From NCBI GenBank assembly GCA_949987565.1, contig OX465115.1:7776566-7840565 (forward strand): 64,000 nt of DNA. Reading direction: 5' to 3'. The first letter of the stretch is position 1; every line of letters begins with the position of its first letter. A program made the position numbers and the translations under genes. The notes beneath the pieces were generated by a model. The model was not told the DNA's origin. It searched no databases and saw nothing but the letters and a program-made list of their open reading frames with translations. Shown here piece by piece: positions 25,463-39,800 of this stretch. This DNA is from Luidia sarsii. Its lineage: Eukaryota; Echinodermata; Asteroidea; Paxillosida; Luidiidae.

Positions 25463-28400
25463 CACGGCTGTTGCAATTTTTTTCTCAATTTATTAATTTT
25501 TATTTACTTCATATTAGTCATATTTTATTGTTTGTATCACTCAAAGGATGCTTCTGTGATACTTTTATGCTGCATAATTAACCTTATTCAATTCATAATC
25601 ACCTAGGAGACGCCATTTTGGCTGTGAAAGACTCTCTGTCCTCTTCAGTAACCTATAGTAAGTTAATATCTTTGATTGACGTAACAAAGCTGCCGCAATT
25701 CATTTATTAATAGTTCAGCAATCAAAATATGATAGAAAAATTGTATTGAAGGTATTGCGGGACAATAAGAGACGCAATTTTGGCTCTGAAAGGCTCGCAG
25801 ACCATTTCAGTAACCTATAGTAAGTTGATACCTTTGATTGACGTATCAAAGGTGCCGCAATTCATTTATTAATATTTCAGCAATCAAAATATGATTGAAA
25901 AATTGTATTGAAGGTATTGCGGGACAATAAGAGACGCAAATTTGGCTCTGAAAGGCTCGCAGACCATTTCAGTAACCTATAGTAAGTTGATACCTTTGAT
26001 TGACTTAACAAATGTGCCGCAATTCATTTATTAATATTTCAGTTTTCAAAATGGGGACAAGAATATGTATTGAAGGTGTTGCGGGACAATAGGAATCCAT
26101 ATTTAATCACTTATGGTAATTAGGATACTTTTTAATGAGATTTTAAGTTGTCTTTAGTCATTTTAACTAAACAAATAAACGGACGTCACGGTTGTGCAAT
26201 TACCGGAGTAATTAAAACAATAAAAAATGAAAAATATGTAAAACAATGGAGAAAAAAAAATGGGGAAAAAAAATTGCACATTCCGAATTCGAACCAGTGC
26301 TTTCTTTCTACTGGTTCTACGCCGGTCCCTTAGACTGCGCAGAGTTGTCTTGAACTAAGCAAAAATAAGCGATTGATATGTTGTAATCGGGATACTATTT
26401 CTATTTCTTAATGAATTGAAAGAAGTTCTTTGTTTCTGATCATTTTGATCGGATTCATTGTGATGCTTCAAATCATTTCAATCAATTCATTAAAAAAATT
26501 GAAATTTATTCAAATTTCAAAATGTAAATGAACTATTTTCCTACTAGTTTTCAACATGTCAGTGTGCTCTGATGGACTAGTGTAGAACCAGTAAGTAGAA
26601 TGCACGGGTTCGAGTCACGGATGTTGCAATTTTTTTCTCAATTTATTAATTTTTATTTTCTTCATATTTGTCATATTTCATTGTTTTTATCACTCAAAGG
26701 ATGCTTCTGTGATACTTTTATGCTGCATAATTAACCTTATTCAATTCATATTCACCTAGGAGACGCCATTTTGGCTGTGAAAGACTCTCTGTCCTTTTCA
26801 GTAACCTATAGTAAGTTAATATCTTTGATTGACGTAACAAAGCTGCCGCAATTCATTTATTAATAGTTCAGCAATCAAAATATGATAGAAAAATTGTATT
26901 GAAGGTATTGCGGGACAATAAGAGACGCAATTTTGGCTCTGAAAGGCTCGCAGACCATTTCAGTAACCTATAGTAAGTTGATACCTTTGATTGACGTATC
27001 AAAGGTGCCGCAATTCATTTATTAATATTTCAGCAATCAAAATATGATTGAAAAATTGTATTGAAGGTATTGCGGGACAATAAGAGACGCAATTTTGGCT
27101 CTGAAAGGCTCGCAGACCATTTCAGTAACCTATAGTAAGTTGATACCTTTGATTGACTTAACAAATGTGCCGCAATTCATTTATTAATATTTCAGTTTTC
27201 AAAATGGGGACAAGAATATGTATTGAAGGTGTTGCGGGACAATAGGAATCCATATTTAATCACTTATGGTAATTAGGATACTTTTCAATGAGATTTTAAG
27301 TTGTCTTTAGTCATTTTAACTAAACAAATAAACGGACGTCACGGTTGTGCAATTACCGGAGTAATTAAAACAATAAAAAATGAAAAATATGTAAAACAAT
27401 GGAGAAAAAAAAATGGGGAAAAAAATTGCACTTTCCGGATTCGAACCAGTGCTTTCTTTCTACTGGTTCTACGCCGGTACCTTAGACTGCGCAGAGTTGT
27501 CTTGAACTAAGCAAAAATAAGCGATTGATATGTTGTAATCGGGATACTATTTCTATTTCTTAATGAATTGAAAGAAGTTCTTTGTTTCTGATCATTTTGA
27601 TCGGATTCATTGCGATGCTTCAAATCATTTCAATCAATTCATTTAAAAAATTGAAATTTATTCAAATTTCAAAATGTAAATGAACTATTTTCCTACTAGT
27701 TTTCAACATGTCAGTGTGCTCTGATGGACTGGTGTAGAACCAGTAAGTAGAATGCACGGGTTCGAGTCACGGATGTTACAATTTTTTTCTCAATTTATTA
27801 ATTTTTATTTTCTTCATATTTGTCATATTTCATTGTTTTTATCACTCAAAGGATGCTTCTGTGATACTTTTATGCTGCATAATTAACCTTATTCAATTCA
27901 TGGGGAAACCATCTTCACGTGACGTTAGTGATTTTGTTCGACATGGAATGTGGCTCTACAAAGAGCTGGTAACTCAACGTTTCGGACAGGGTGTACAGGC
28001 CTCCCGATGAGGGACAGATTACACACTGCCCGAAACGTTGAGTTACCGACTCTCCTTAAGAGTCCGAGCCACCTTCAATCACCAAAGAGATGACTTCAAA
28101 CTTTCTACATTGGCATGCTGTCACCGTGCACAATTTCAAATCTTCGAAGGCTTGGCTGTGACTTTTCGAGATGGAATCGTCATGTAAGTTGCATCCAAAG
28201 TGCACTGAAAACAGACCATTGTGTCGTGGTGTCGTTTTTTTTTTTTTTTTTTTTTTTTTTCATAGTCAAGCGTTCAGGGGGGGGCGGCTACGGGGCTATA
28301 TAGTGCTAATTGAATGCGCACGTCTCCGATTCCAGTCAATCACGATATTTTGGTTTGGACTCCATGACTTTTAGCCTGCATAATAGACCAATTGCGCTCA

Positions 28401-30741
28401 TTGGAACAGGGCAGCGATGGGAATGTACAAAGAAGAATGTGGACAATATATTGATGGTCTTCTTTGCCAATTCCACTCCTGTTCTGCACCAAATGAGATG
28501 CACAAATACCCACTATAATAAGTCACGTGTCTTTGGTCGCGCAGTGGGCCTATTTTGATCGTGTTTGTTTTTCTATTGCGTGTGGCACTGACAGTCAGCA
28601 AAATGTTTGTATTACCTGACGAAAGCGCAGTCTCCGCTGCGTGGGATCACAATAAGAACGTCTATGGAGGTTCAGCGAGGCCCTTGCCAAATGCTGACAC
28701 ATATATAATTATTGGCTCTCGGTCAAATCCGTGGCGAGGCCCGCCCGGGGTCCAAGGCTGTTTTCCCTTCCTTAATTTTCTTCCTGGGAGACTTCTCACC
28801 TCCAGTGACGCAAGTATATGTACGAATCACTTCACAGGGTTATCAAGGGACTTCTCGCACAGCAGTATCTTTTACACGCGTCGAAACTTGCCAGTGTGAA
28901 CTCCGTACCATATTACCACTAGGGGTCAATCATGCTGCGCGTTCACATTACCAACGCAGACATTGACCGTTGTCACACGTGTAGGTTTTGATCCGTGTCA
29001 GGCCTATTGATTTATGTTGATCGATTCACATTGCTCGAACCATCGAACATACGGGTCACAGGCCCCACTGGTCACAAGTCCCCCAAATCTGCCTGTTCTT
29101 TGCACATGGCAAACTACCCCCATGTCGCATCTGCTAAGCGTAAAAATTTGTTCCCGTGTAAACGTCTGGTCTAAGGCTGTTCTAAGACTGGTCTGGTTTA
29201 ATTTGATTTATTCTTGTGTTATTATTATTATTACAGTGCATTAGGGATTTTAAATGTATAATGTGAAAATGATTAATAATAGAATAGATTTTTAATGCGT
29301 GGAATTTGATTAAGGTAATGTTTATTTTTGTAAAGCGCCTTGAGGTAACTTTGATTCATAATGCGCTATACAAGTGCAGTTTATTATTATTATTAAACAG
29401 CATTAGAAAGCACATTACGATGTGATGACAGTTGTTTCTGACTTGTATTCCGCTATTCTTCACTCAGCATGAAACAAAAGTGAAGTTTGGGTCGGCCAAG
29501 TCACCTTGCGAACCATGAAATCTTCTTATTAAAGGCCCTATACAACATTGGTAAAGGTCAAAAGATTGCCACAGTTTGTGTGTTAAACCATTAAACCTCC
29601 CAAAACAGCAATCATGCGAAGGTGTTAGCTCAAATGGTGATCTGAGAAAGTAGAAAATGGTAAAAAACCGTCACGGTTTTTGCACCATTCTGTAGAGTAA
29701 GAAATAGTTTATTACTTGCAAGTAATAAACTATTTGTCGATGTTTGAGTGAAGATTTCTTGAGAAGTACAGCATCCCAGACCGTAAGTTTACAACATGAG
29801 GATTCTATCATGACCATCTACAAACTGGGAAGATCTGAAAACATTGATGTCCACAGATTTCATTCTAATTTACACAATGTTGTATTGGGCCTTTAAGCAA
29901 GTGTTGGTGCTTAAGCAACTCCAGGGACATATGCCTTACACTGGTTGAAATGTTATGTTGAAATGCGTTCCCACTACTGCGTTCAGCATGTCAAAATGTT
30001 TTCAAATGTGCAATTGATGAACATGGGATGGGATAGAATGAAAGCACAGTACAAATGTCATAATCTCATTAAAAACTGATTGTTTTTATTTCTTCTGTTA
30101 ATCGACCTCTTACACACGTTTTCCACTAACTTTTACTTGCTCATCCATTCTAAAGAATCAAAGCCTACAATCGGAACTTATTGAAATTTATTTAAAATTT
30201 TCCATGGTCAAATGGATTGACAACAAAATAATAACCTCATCACCAAGCCCTACCCCCCCCCCAAAAAAAATGTATTGGGATCAACATTCCCAATGTGAGA
30301 GAAACTTCTAAATCAAAAATCCTACTTCCAATTAAAAAAAATCAAATATAACATTCATAATAATTATTATAAACTAAATCTCAAAAGTTAGAGGGCCCGA
30401 CGTTTCGATCCTAGCAGGACCTTTATCAATTATAAGCAATGCGCTTGACTCCATTGGTGCTTGTGTCCACGCCCTTATGTCTTGCATTGGTGAGTATGTA
30501 GAACAATTATTACATGATTAATTTGCTATATCACATCAAATGTGGTTTCTTTTTTCTCCTCAACTCCAACTGCACAAAAACAGAGGTATATACCGAACAT
30601 TCGGCTACAATGAATGACCGCTAGACCAAACAAAAACATTTCAAAGATCCTGGGATGAACGTTATTGTGACGTTCCACTGCATAGCATTAGTGAAAGGCT
30701 CTCTGGAAGACACAGAATTTGGAGAGAGCTCGGATGCTTTC

Positions 30742-30830
30742 TTAGAAGTATTTCTGAAGTGGCTCTCCTAGCGTCTTCTCCAGCTCGTTCACCACCAACT
30801 GGCACTGCTGCTCAACCTTAACTGACTCGT
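30742..30830 (-). CDS. HEATR1: HEATR1 terminal exon (LGEPLQKYF stop)
   Basis: 89 nt including TAA. VEQQCQLVVNELEKTLGEPL QKYF is the family C-terminus (VEHQCQKTIQQLETVLGEPLQSYF in vertebrates). Acceptor CATCATAG. No AATAAA lies within about 500 bp downstream; candidates on the minus strand are near 30180 and 30085. Confidence 0.93.
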
Positions 30831-33800
30831 CTATGATGAATCAAAACAAAAATTCAAAGATAGGTATTAGGCATTGAGGTCTTGGGCATTGAAGTATCCG
30901 TCTCAGTCTTGGGCATTGAGGTCTCGGTCTCGATCTTGGTCTTGGGTATTGAAGTCTCGGTCTTAGTCTTGAGCATTGAGGTCTAAGTCCTCCACTCAAA
31001 GACAGATCAGTCTAGGCATTGGTCCCAGTCTTGGGAATTGAGGTTTAAATCTCTGTCTTGGGCATTGAGGTCTAAAGCCCCCACTCAAAGACAGATTAGT
31101 CCGTCTCAGTCTTGGGAATTGGGTTCTCGGTCTTATACATTGTAGTCTCGGTCTCAGTCTTGGGCATTGAGGTTTCAGTCTCTGTCTTGGACATTGTGAT
31201 CTCAGTCTTCGTCTTTGGACGTGGAGGTCTAGTTCTTTGAGATCTCAGTCTCAGTCCTAGGCATTGAGATCTCAGTCTTAGTCCTAGGCATTGAGATCTC
31301 AGTCTTAGTCCTTGGCATTGAGATCTCAGCCTCAGTCCTAGGCATTAAGATCTCAGTCCTAGGCATTGAGATCTCAGTCTAAGTCCTAGGCATTGAGATC
31401 TCAGTCTCAGTCCTAGGCATTGAGATCTCAGTCTTAGTCCTAGGCATTGAGATCTCAGTCCTAGGCATTGAGATCTCAGTCTTAGTCGTAGGCATTGAGA
31501 TCTCAGTCTTAGTCCTAGGCATTGAGATCTCAGTCTCAGTCCTAGGCATTGAGATCCCAGTCTCAGTCCTAGGCATTGAGATCTCAGTCTTAGTCCTAGG
31601 CATTGAGATATCAGTCTTAGTCCTAGGCATTGAGATCTCAGTCTTAGTCCTAGGCATTGAGATCTCAGTCTCAGTCCTAGGCATTGAGATCTCAGTCTTA
31701 GTCCTAGGCATTGAGATTTCAGTCTCAGTCCTAGGCATTGAGATCTCAGTCTTAGTCCTAGGCATTGAGATCTCAGTCTAGGCATTGAGATCTCATGCAT
31801 ATATTTCTCGGCTTTAGTCATGGGCACTGAGATCTCAGTCCAGTCCAGATCCTGACTGGCCTAGACCCGCCCCCCCCCCAAGGCTGCAAGACCCTCCACC
31901 TAGACCACAGTCCTGGGCAGCGGAATCTACTCACCCTCCATCAGCTCGGCCAGAAAGGGGATGGTCTCTGGCAGCAGGGAGAGGTAGTCCTCGCCCAGCT
32001 CTGGTGAAGCTCCTGCAGGACAGTCAGGGCGGCAAAGCGCACCTACGTAGGAAGCAGAAACAAGAGGCAAGACCTGTGAGGAGAGTGCCGCCACAGCAGG
32101 GGAGCCGACCCTTGGCTTGGATTCCTCTAACAAGTCTTTACAGCCACAAGCCCTGCCCAGCCCAGCCCCACTCTGCACAACCCCACCCTGCCCAGCCCCA
32201 CCCTTCCCAGCCCAACCCAGGCAAGCCCAGGCCAGCCCAGGCCAGCCCAGCCCAAGCAAGATCAGCCCAGCTCAGCCCTACCCAGCCCAACCCAGCCCAA
32301 GCCAGATCAGCCCAGCTCAGCCCACCCGACTCACCTTTGGCGATGCATGCCTGGTCTTCAGCAGCACCTGGTAGTTGAGTGGCTGCCAGGTGGACGAGTC
32401 CCGGGAGGCCGCCAGAAGCTGACCGATGCAAGGGGTCAGGTGACTGCTGACCCTGTCCTGATAGGCTGACTCTGACCCCTGCAGATTCTCAATCTGAAAA
32501 AAAAACCACAGCATCCAAAGTCAATATCCAAGGTACTACCTTCAATCTCAATAGAATTTTCAAAGTTTCAAAGTAATAAACATCATGACTATAACTTAAA
32601 AAAGCATATACAGTGGAACATCGCTATAACGGACATCCTGGGATCCATGAAAATTGTTTGGTATAGCAGTCATTCGTTATAGCAGCCACATTTTTTGGAC
32701 ACAAAAATGGGGAGCCAAAGGGATGGTCGTTATAGCGAATGGTTTGTATATCGGCATTCATTATAGCGACGTTCTGCTGTACTAAAACTGCTCACTGACT
32801 AAAAAGGACCAAAAACTATATCTCAGAATTGTAGAGGGCCTGACGTTTCCGGCTAGGATTGAAACATCACAGCCTCTTTTTTTTCCGTGATTTTTCCGGG
32901 TAGAAATGTTGTCATTTATTGGTGACCACAGACAATCGACGTTGTTGAGCGGAACCCTATCCTCAAGAAGTTTCCGGATTTCTTAAAAAAAAAAAAAAAA
33001 AAATCTAGTATGTACCTGATCGACGAGGGGCTGTATAAGATGCTGGAATCGCTCCTTGGTGACAAAGCCACCCTTGTCATAGAGGCAGCACTTGTGGAGA
33101 CAGTCCAGTATGTAATCAAGGAGGAGGGAGGCCTTCTCATCGGCATGGGGTGTCTCACCCAAGAACTGCTCCTCTGGAATGGGAATAAAATTTAAAAAAT
33201 TAAAAAAACATGTAAAATGTTAATGTAATGCACACATGCACACTTATCCATCCCGATGTGTGCTCAAGGTGCAGCAGACAAGAAGCATAGGAGTAATAGA
33301 GAAGAACAAAAAATTAGTCATTGAGAAACTTGTGTCATTAGATATGCTCACGTTTTGAAAAAAAAATCTTTGAAAAAAAAGGAAAAATGACTCCCAGGTC
33401 TGCTCTAACCCGGAGCAGTAGGACCTGTCAGAGCTCCATTTATGGGCGGAATGACCACTTCGCGCCGGGACCTCCAAATCCGGAGCTCCATTGGCTTGAA
33501 TATGCGACGGGGCCCTCCGAATCCGGGCACCACTATTGTCCACATTCTAAACAAAGACTCTTTTCAGCTTAGAACAAAGGAATACGAATCAGTACAGAGA
33601 CCCTTTTTGACGCAAGTTGCCACATGAATTGCAAGATTAGCAGCAGTGATTGTGCAATTTTGGGACTTTGAAAATGAAAATGATGCATTATTCAAAAACC
33701 CCTGTATGGCGGTCATCGGCGCTGAAAAAAACCCTGGCGCGAAGTGGTTAATCCTGTAAGCTCAGCAGCAGGGGTTGGCAGCTACAATCACGTCATTGGT

Positions 33801-36800
33801 AAGTCCTCTACTCTATTGGCATGCTGTAGCCGACTGACAGAAAGGGGGGGGGGGGAAAGGACTCACTCATCTTGGCCGAGTTGTTGCTCCCCAGGATTTC
33901 GGCTGCCTTGGCCACCAGCGGGCCAGCAAACAGAGTGAAGAGGCTCTTGAGCTGGCCGGCCACAGCGTCCGCCAGTCGGTAGAGGGTCAGCAGCCGGTCC
34001 TTGGAGGCCGTTCCCCGGGTGGCCCAGTCCACTACCTGAGAGGTGGAGGAGTTGCGAGAGTGGGCGTGTGTGTGTGTGTGTGTATCAAAGTGGGCAGAGA
34101 GCGGGGCAAAGTCCCAATATTCCAACATCCAGCTCTTCATGGACACGCTGGGCGGGAGAGACTCTCCATGCTCCAGCACTCTCAACAAGCATTGATGATA
34201 GTTGGAATCAAGCAGTCGTCTGACTGAGTGCACACTGCCCAAAACATTGAGTTACTGGCTGTCTTTTTAGAGCCACACTCCGTCTAAAAAGAGATGTGTT
34301 ACATGGTGTCACCGCAAATTTTCTACTCAATACCCCAAAGAAAATCCTGACAATTTCATAAAAAAACACAGTCTTTTTTGAATCGATAGTCTTGAAATGA
34401 TTTCTGCTTGCCTTTGTTTCCCGTTTGAACCCAGCCCACATACCTTCAGCAGCAGGGGCCGGAAGCTGGCCTCAGAGAGCTTCATCACCAGAGTCAACAT
34501 GGCACCGATCACGTGACCTTCAACCTTACCAACCTCTTCCAGGGAACTTAAAAAAAAAAAAAAAAATAGGGGGGGAAACAGTTTGATTTACTAAATTTTA
34601 GTGCATGAAAACAGTGTTTAAAAACAAGGGCAGTGATGCAATACAATTTATTCTGAAAGTAATGAAACAGCCAAATTAACTGAAATGAAATAAATAAGGA
34701 AATAAAAAAAGCAAACAAATTTCCCATCTTTTGTTTAAATAGATCACAAATAGTAGATTTAATAGTAGATAGTGGCAATTGTTTTTCCCTAGTTTTTTAC
34801 AGTGGAACAAGTGTGTGGTGAAAACACAGGAAATTAGTTAATCTGAGGGAAAAGGGAAGGCAAAACTATTTTAGAGATAACAGCAAATCATTTTTTTGCT
34901 TACAATGAAAAGAAAACTAAGGACATTGGCTGATAATCCCCACTGGTCTTCATGGATCCCGGGATGTTTGTTATAGAAACGTTCCACTGTAGTTAGAGTA
35001 AGAAAATGTACAATGAAAGGTTATACAAAAACTGCAGCAGATAGAGTGAGTACAATAGACTTCCTTAGAGGGGATACCAGTGACCAGCCTGCACTAGGCC
35101 CGAAGAGGGTAAGTAACACCTAAGGTGAAGGACTGACCGACACGCAGTGCCGGGGGCAGTTTTCACGTCGGCTCCTCTTACCGGTTCGGAGTCGGCCATG
35201 GCGTCGTAGGCCTGGCCAAAGGCCGGCAGGAGGAGCCTGGCGGCCACCTTGCTGGCCAGCTAGCGGGCCACGGCGCTCAGCCGCAGGTTCAGCTGCGACT
35301 TGTCCTCCTCGCCGTTGGCCGAGAGCCGACAGACCTGCAGCAGCACGGCCACCAGGTAGGGGCTCTGGAAGTGGGGCAGCGTCTCCGCCACCCGCTGCAC
35401 GGCCGTCACCGCGCTCAGGAGTTGCAAGTCGGAGGAGCTGCAGGGGGAAAGACAAGAGGCAAGAAAAAACCCGCATCGTCGCGTCACGTGCCAAAAGATA
35501 CCCTTTTCAACTTTGTAATGCACAAATTCTCACCGGAAACAAACACCACACAAACCTGTCTATTCCTCCAACTCGGAATCACTAGACCATGGCAAATCTG
35601 AGTAACTAGACTTGTACATGTGGAAGACTGCTTGCTGACTTGCTTCCTTGAATCGTAGGTTACGATAAGTTTGGGCATATCAACTGCTGGCCCTTTACTC
35701 AATGGTCTTCCACATGGCTTCAAACCGTCTTTTCCAGAGTCCAGAGTCTCAAACCTTTTTCTCAACATGTAATATTCCAGACAACAAGCAGTTCACAATA
35801 TTTTTGCAACAATACCGTATGGTTAGACTGACAATCATTCATCCTTTTTGTGTCAAGGGATCCATCCATCATAGATATAACGTCATGTTTGCATTGAGGA
35901 GAATGTAATTCAATGAGGTTTTGCCCTTGCTCAGCGGGATCCATTCACACATGCCTGGTCCTTGTCAAAGTACTCCTGGTGCTGCAGGAGCTTGTTGTTG
36001 AGAATCTTTCTGGGTCAGGTTTTCCATTGCTTTGTTTGACTCGAATATAGCAAAGGAAAGAAAAGTTTCAGGAGGATAAGAGGGAGGATGAGAGGGAGGA
36101 TGAGGGGGAGGATGAGGGAAAGGATGATTGCGCTGTACGCTCTGAGCAACTTGAGCAATGTAGCCCAGCAAGACCTCCAGTAGTCTGTCAGAGCAGAGGG
36201 GGAAGAAAGCAAACAATCAGAGTAACTGACTAAAACATTGCTAACAGCTTACAGAAAAAAAATGACCCAAATCCTTATCTTCAAAAAATTAGACATCCTT
36301 ACTTTTCGATCCTAGCAGGACCTTTCTCAAAGGAATTCTGTCATTTGACAAAGGTCCTGCTAAGATCAAAACGTCAGGCCCTCTGCCTTTGTTGTTGAAA
36401 TAATCATATATCATTACTTTCATCATCAATCACCAATTTTTAATAAACTGTCAATCCTAAACCAGTGGCCTGGGTTAAAATCCTTTTTCGGTATTCTGAA
36501 TTGTTTTCAAAAACAAATTCTCATCAGTTCGTTTTCTTCTGAAAAGAGCCACACTCCGTCTCAAAATAGATGTTTTACATTGTGTCACAACAAACCTTCT
36601 ACTTACATTTTCCACCATGCAAACCTCCAAATCTCATCCTTCCTTTAGGTGTTTTAATTTGCTTGAGAACAAACAATTAAACAGATGGATAGACCAACAG
36701 ACAAACAGACAGACAGATGGACAGCAAGATAGCCAGCATAACAGACAGACAGGCAACACAGCCAGCCAAAAGCCAATCAAAGACTATTAAGAGCCAGCAT

Positions 36801-39800
36801 TGTAACAGCTACGCCACAATCTCATGGGCGAAACCATTAGCCAATGGCAACACAATGGGAATTGCACAGTGTGTACGTGCAGCTCAACTGATGGCTGCCT
36901 TCTTACAACCTCATAAGGAGGACGCCCATCAAAAAAGGCTTCATAAGCATAAAAGTCTATAGTGACATTTTTTTTTTTTTTTTATCTTGAGAGAAATATA
37001 TACAAAAGATAAATAAATGACTGAACAAAAATTCTTTTCAAGATTTGCTGAAAAATTCCTGGTCACTTTCCCTTTCCTTGGTTGCTTTGCTGTGTGCATC
37101 TGATGACAAGGGAGCAAGATGTCCGGATATAATCATCAGTGAATAAGTCTACAGCAACATTGTCTGGTTTCTATGATCTCGAGATAAATATCTACCTCTG
37201 AAGCAGCTTCTTCAAGCTCTCCGAATCCTCCTGCAACATGTCAGTGACCTGAGGATTCAAGATAATAAAAAATAAAAACACACTTGAAGTACTGAACAAA
37301 AAATGCTCACGGACTCCAGTGACCAAAATGCAAAAATACGAAAATGTCAAGGGCTTGACATTTCAGTCGGAGCAAGACCTTTCCTTTGGGAAGATCGGAA
37401 AACATCAATGTCCACAGATTTCAGTCTTTTGATCTTTACCAATGTTCTATAGGGCCTTTAAAGAAAGAGGCCAACCCAGAGATTAGATTTTTTTCAAGCT
37501 TTCATGAAGTTGCAGTAGTTTGACACCCCCCCCCTCAAAATGAAAAAAACAAACCTCAAAACTGCAGCTGATTTCACAAAACTCATCGTAATCTACGATC
37601 AAACGCAAGACAACGAGTGATGCACAGAAACCACACAGCCCATCACAACTTACATACTGTATGTACGACAGGTTTTCAGTCGTAAGTTGAGTTACGATGC
37701 ATCGTAAGGCTTTGCGAAATCCACCCAAGGGTCAATGGGAACACAGTCTCTATAGTAGCAGGTTTGGACGTGAATAAATGTTGGGTTTTTTACGAATACA
37801 AATTTGTTCGCTGTAAGCTGATTGGACAGGAAGGAAGAGAAGAATTAACCCTATGTTTATTACCAAAAAAGGGCGAATGGATCTCCTATTAAGGGGAAAC
37901 CTTATCGGCGGCGATAACAAAGCCATTTGTTTCAATTATGTCAAAAGTTCCCAGTCAGTTTTTCCAATATTTGTAAGATATTTGTATGTACTCTCGACTT
38001 TCTGCGAGAGCCAATCCTCGACCTCTGACCTTCTGAATGAAGCTGCCGCTGGAGACCACATACATGTAGGGGATCGGGAGGAAGCAGAGGGGGGTGAAGT
38101 GGAACTGTCGCATCTGACGGGCGCGCACATGGGGGTCGGCATCAAACAACACCTCCTGACCGCTGGGCGTGGCCACTGGGTGTGGCTGTCTGGCCCCACC
38201 CCTTCGTGTGGCCACCGAGGGCACTCTCTGATCTGTTGGCCAAAAAACAAGGGTTTTTTTTTCTCATACAAATACACCTAAAACTAAATTTACTCACTTT
38301 TGAGGAAGATATGTCGAGCCCTCCAAAGTTTTGACCCCAAAACAAATTCTTTAGTGGGGAAGTAGCAGGGGATGGGGAGGGCATCGTTGTACTTGTTTGC
38401 TTATTTTCTGTTTGTTTGTCTGTCTGTTTGTTTGTTGTTTGTATGGCCTTTGTTTGTAAGATTGTACTTCTCTTCTTTTGTTTTAATGTATCTTGGTTCT
38501 ATGAATGATATCCATTATTTATTTAACTATTTCATTGTAAATTAATTTATCAAATTAGTGTTTTATTTATTTATATACATGTATATATCTCCCTGTAACT
38601 GGCATTTTGTTTGCTGTTGGATGAGATTAATAAATAAGAATAAGAATAAAAAAAGATGTGGGTGGGGAGGAAGAGAGGGAGTTTGACCTCTGACCTGTCT
38701 CTTTGTCCTCGGTCAGCGTGGCCACATACTCCAGCAGCTTGGTCAGACTGCTGATCTGGACGTCCGACAGGAACTCCTGGCACAGATCCAACCAGAACCC
38801 GATGCTACGGCCTGCTCCCTGCACAAGAAACAAACAATTAAACTTATGAACCAACAAAAGAAGCAGGTCTTCTGACGATGGACAGACAAAGCAGACTGTC
38901 TCTGAAATCATTGAGTTTATCGATTACCTTCAGAACCACACACACTCATGCTGCAACCCCACTCCCCTTTGACTTGCTATATCTCGACTATGAACAGCCA
39001 TAAATCTCAAGCAAGTAGGACACCGAATAAAGGATGTTGTTTTCACATTACTGCTGGCCTGTCAAATTTCTCTCCACTCAAGATAGGATCTCCATAAGGT
39101 GGAGGGCCTGGAATTTCGATCCTTAGCAAGACTTACCTCAAAGGCAGATTTGAGAAATTTCTTAGCTAAATGCGGTGTTAGCAATTTTAACCCGGCAACA
39201 GTTACCTTGACATCAACGTCGTCGCCAGGGTGCATGGCCGCGCTCCCCTTGGAAACGTAGCCCCCGATGAGGAGCGCCAGCATGCGCGAGAGGTGTTGCC
39301 CAGCGCCGACCGTCGGCCTGGCGTCGGCAAAGACTCGCATGACCATCAGGACAATGCCGTCCACCGATGGACAGGTCTGGGGAAAGGCTCTGGCCAGCCA
39401 CAACCTGGAGAGAAGGGGAGAGTTATTAGAGGAGGATGTGGACGAGGAGGAGGAAGAACAGAAGAAGGAATGGGAAAATGTGAAGGAATAGGGGAAGAGG
39501 AGGGACTGAAGGAAGTGGAGGAGGAAGAGGGGAAATGAGAAAGAGAAGGAAGAGGAGGAAGAGAAGCAAGAGGAGGAAGAGAAGGAAGAGGAGGAAGAGA
39601 AGGAAGAGGAAGAAGAGAAGGAAGAGGAGGAAGGGAAGAGACTGAAGAAAGTGGAGGAGGAAGAGGAAAAAATGAGAAAGAGAAGGAAGAGGAGGAAGAG
39701 AAGGGGCAGAAGGAAGAGAAGAGACAGACTGAAGGAAGTGGAGGAAGCGGAAAAAGATGAGAAAGAGAAGGAAGAGGAGGAACAAGAAAGAGATGAGGTA

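Larger units (their letters stand above)
25463..32677. repeat. Tandem array, full unit 5 (joined to the HEATR1 body)
   Basis: This 7215-bp direct repeat is the only copy whose HEATR1 tail continues into upstream HEATR1 exons. It is short because about 285 bp of the CAGCCC-rich intron is absent: the sequence jumps from CAGCCACA directly to AGCCCTGCCC near 32149. The stem-loop-like palindrome is near 27952 and the TTAA MITE at 29529-29896. Beyond 32677 the sequence is single copy. Confidence 0.92.
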
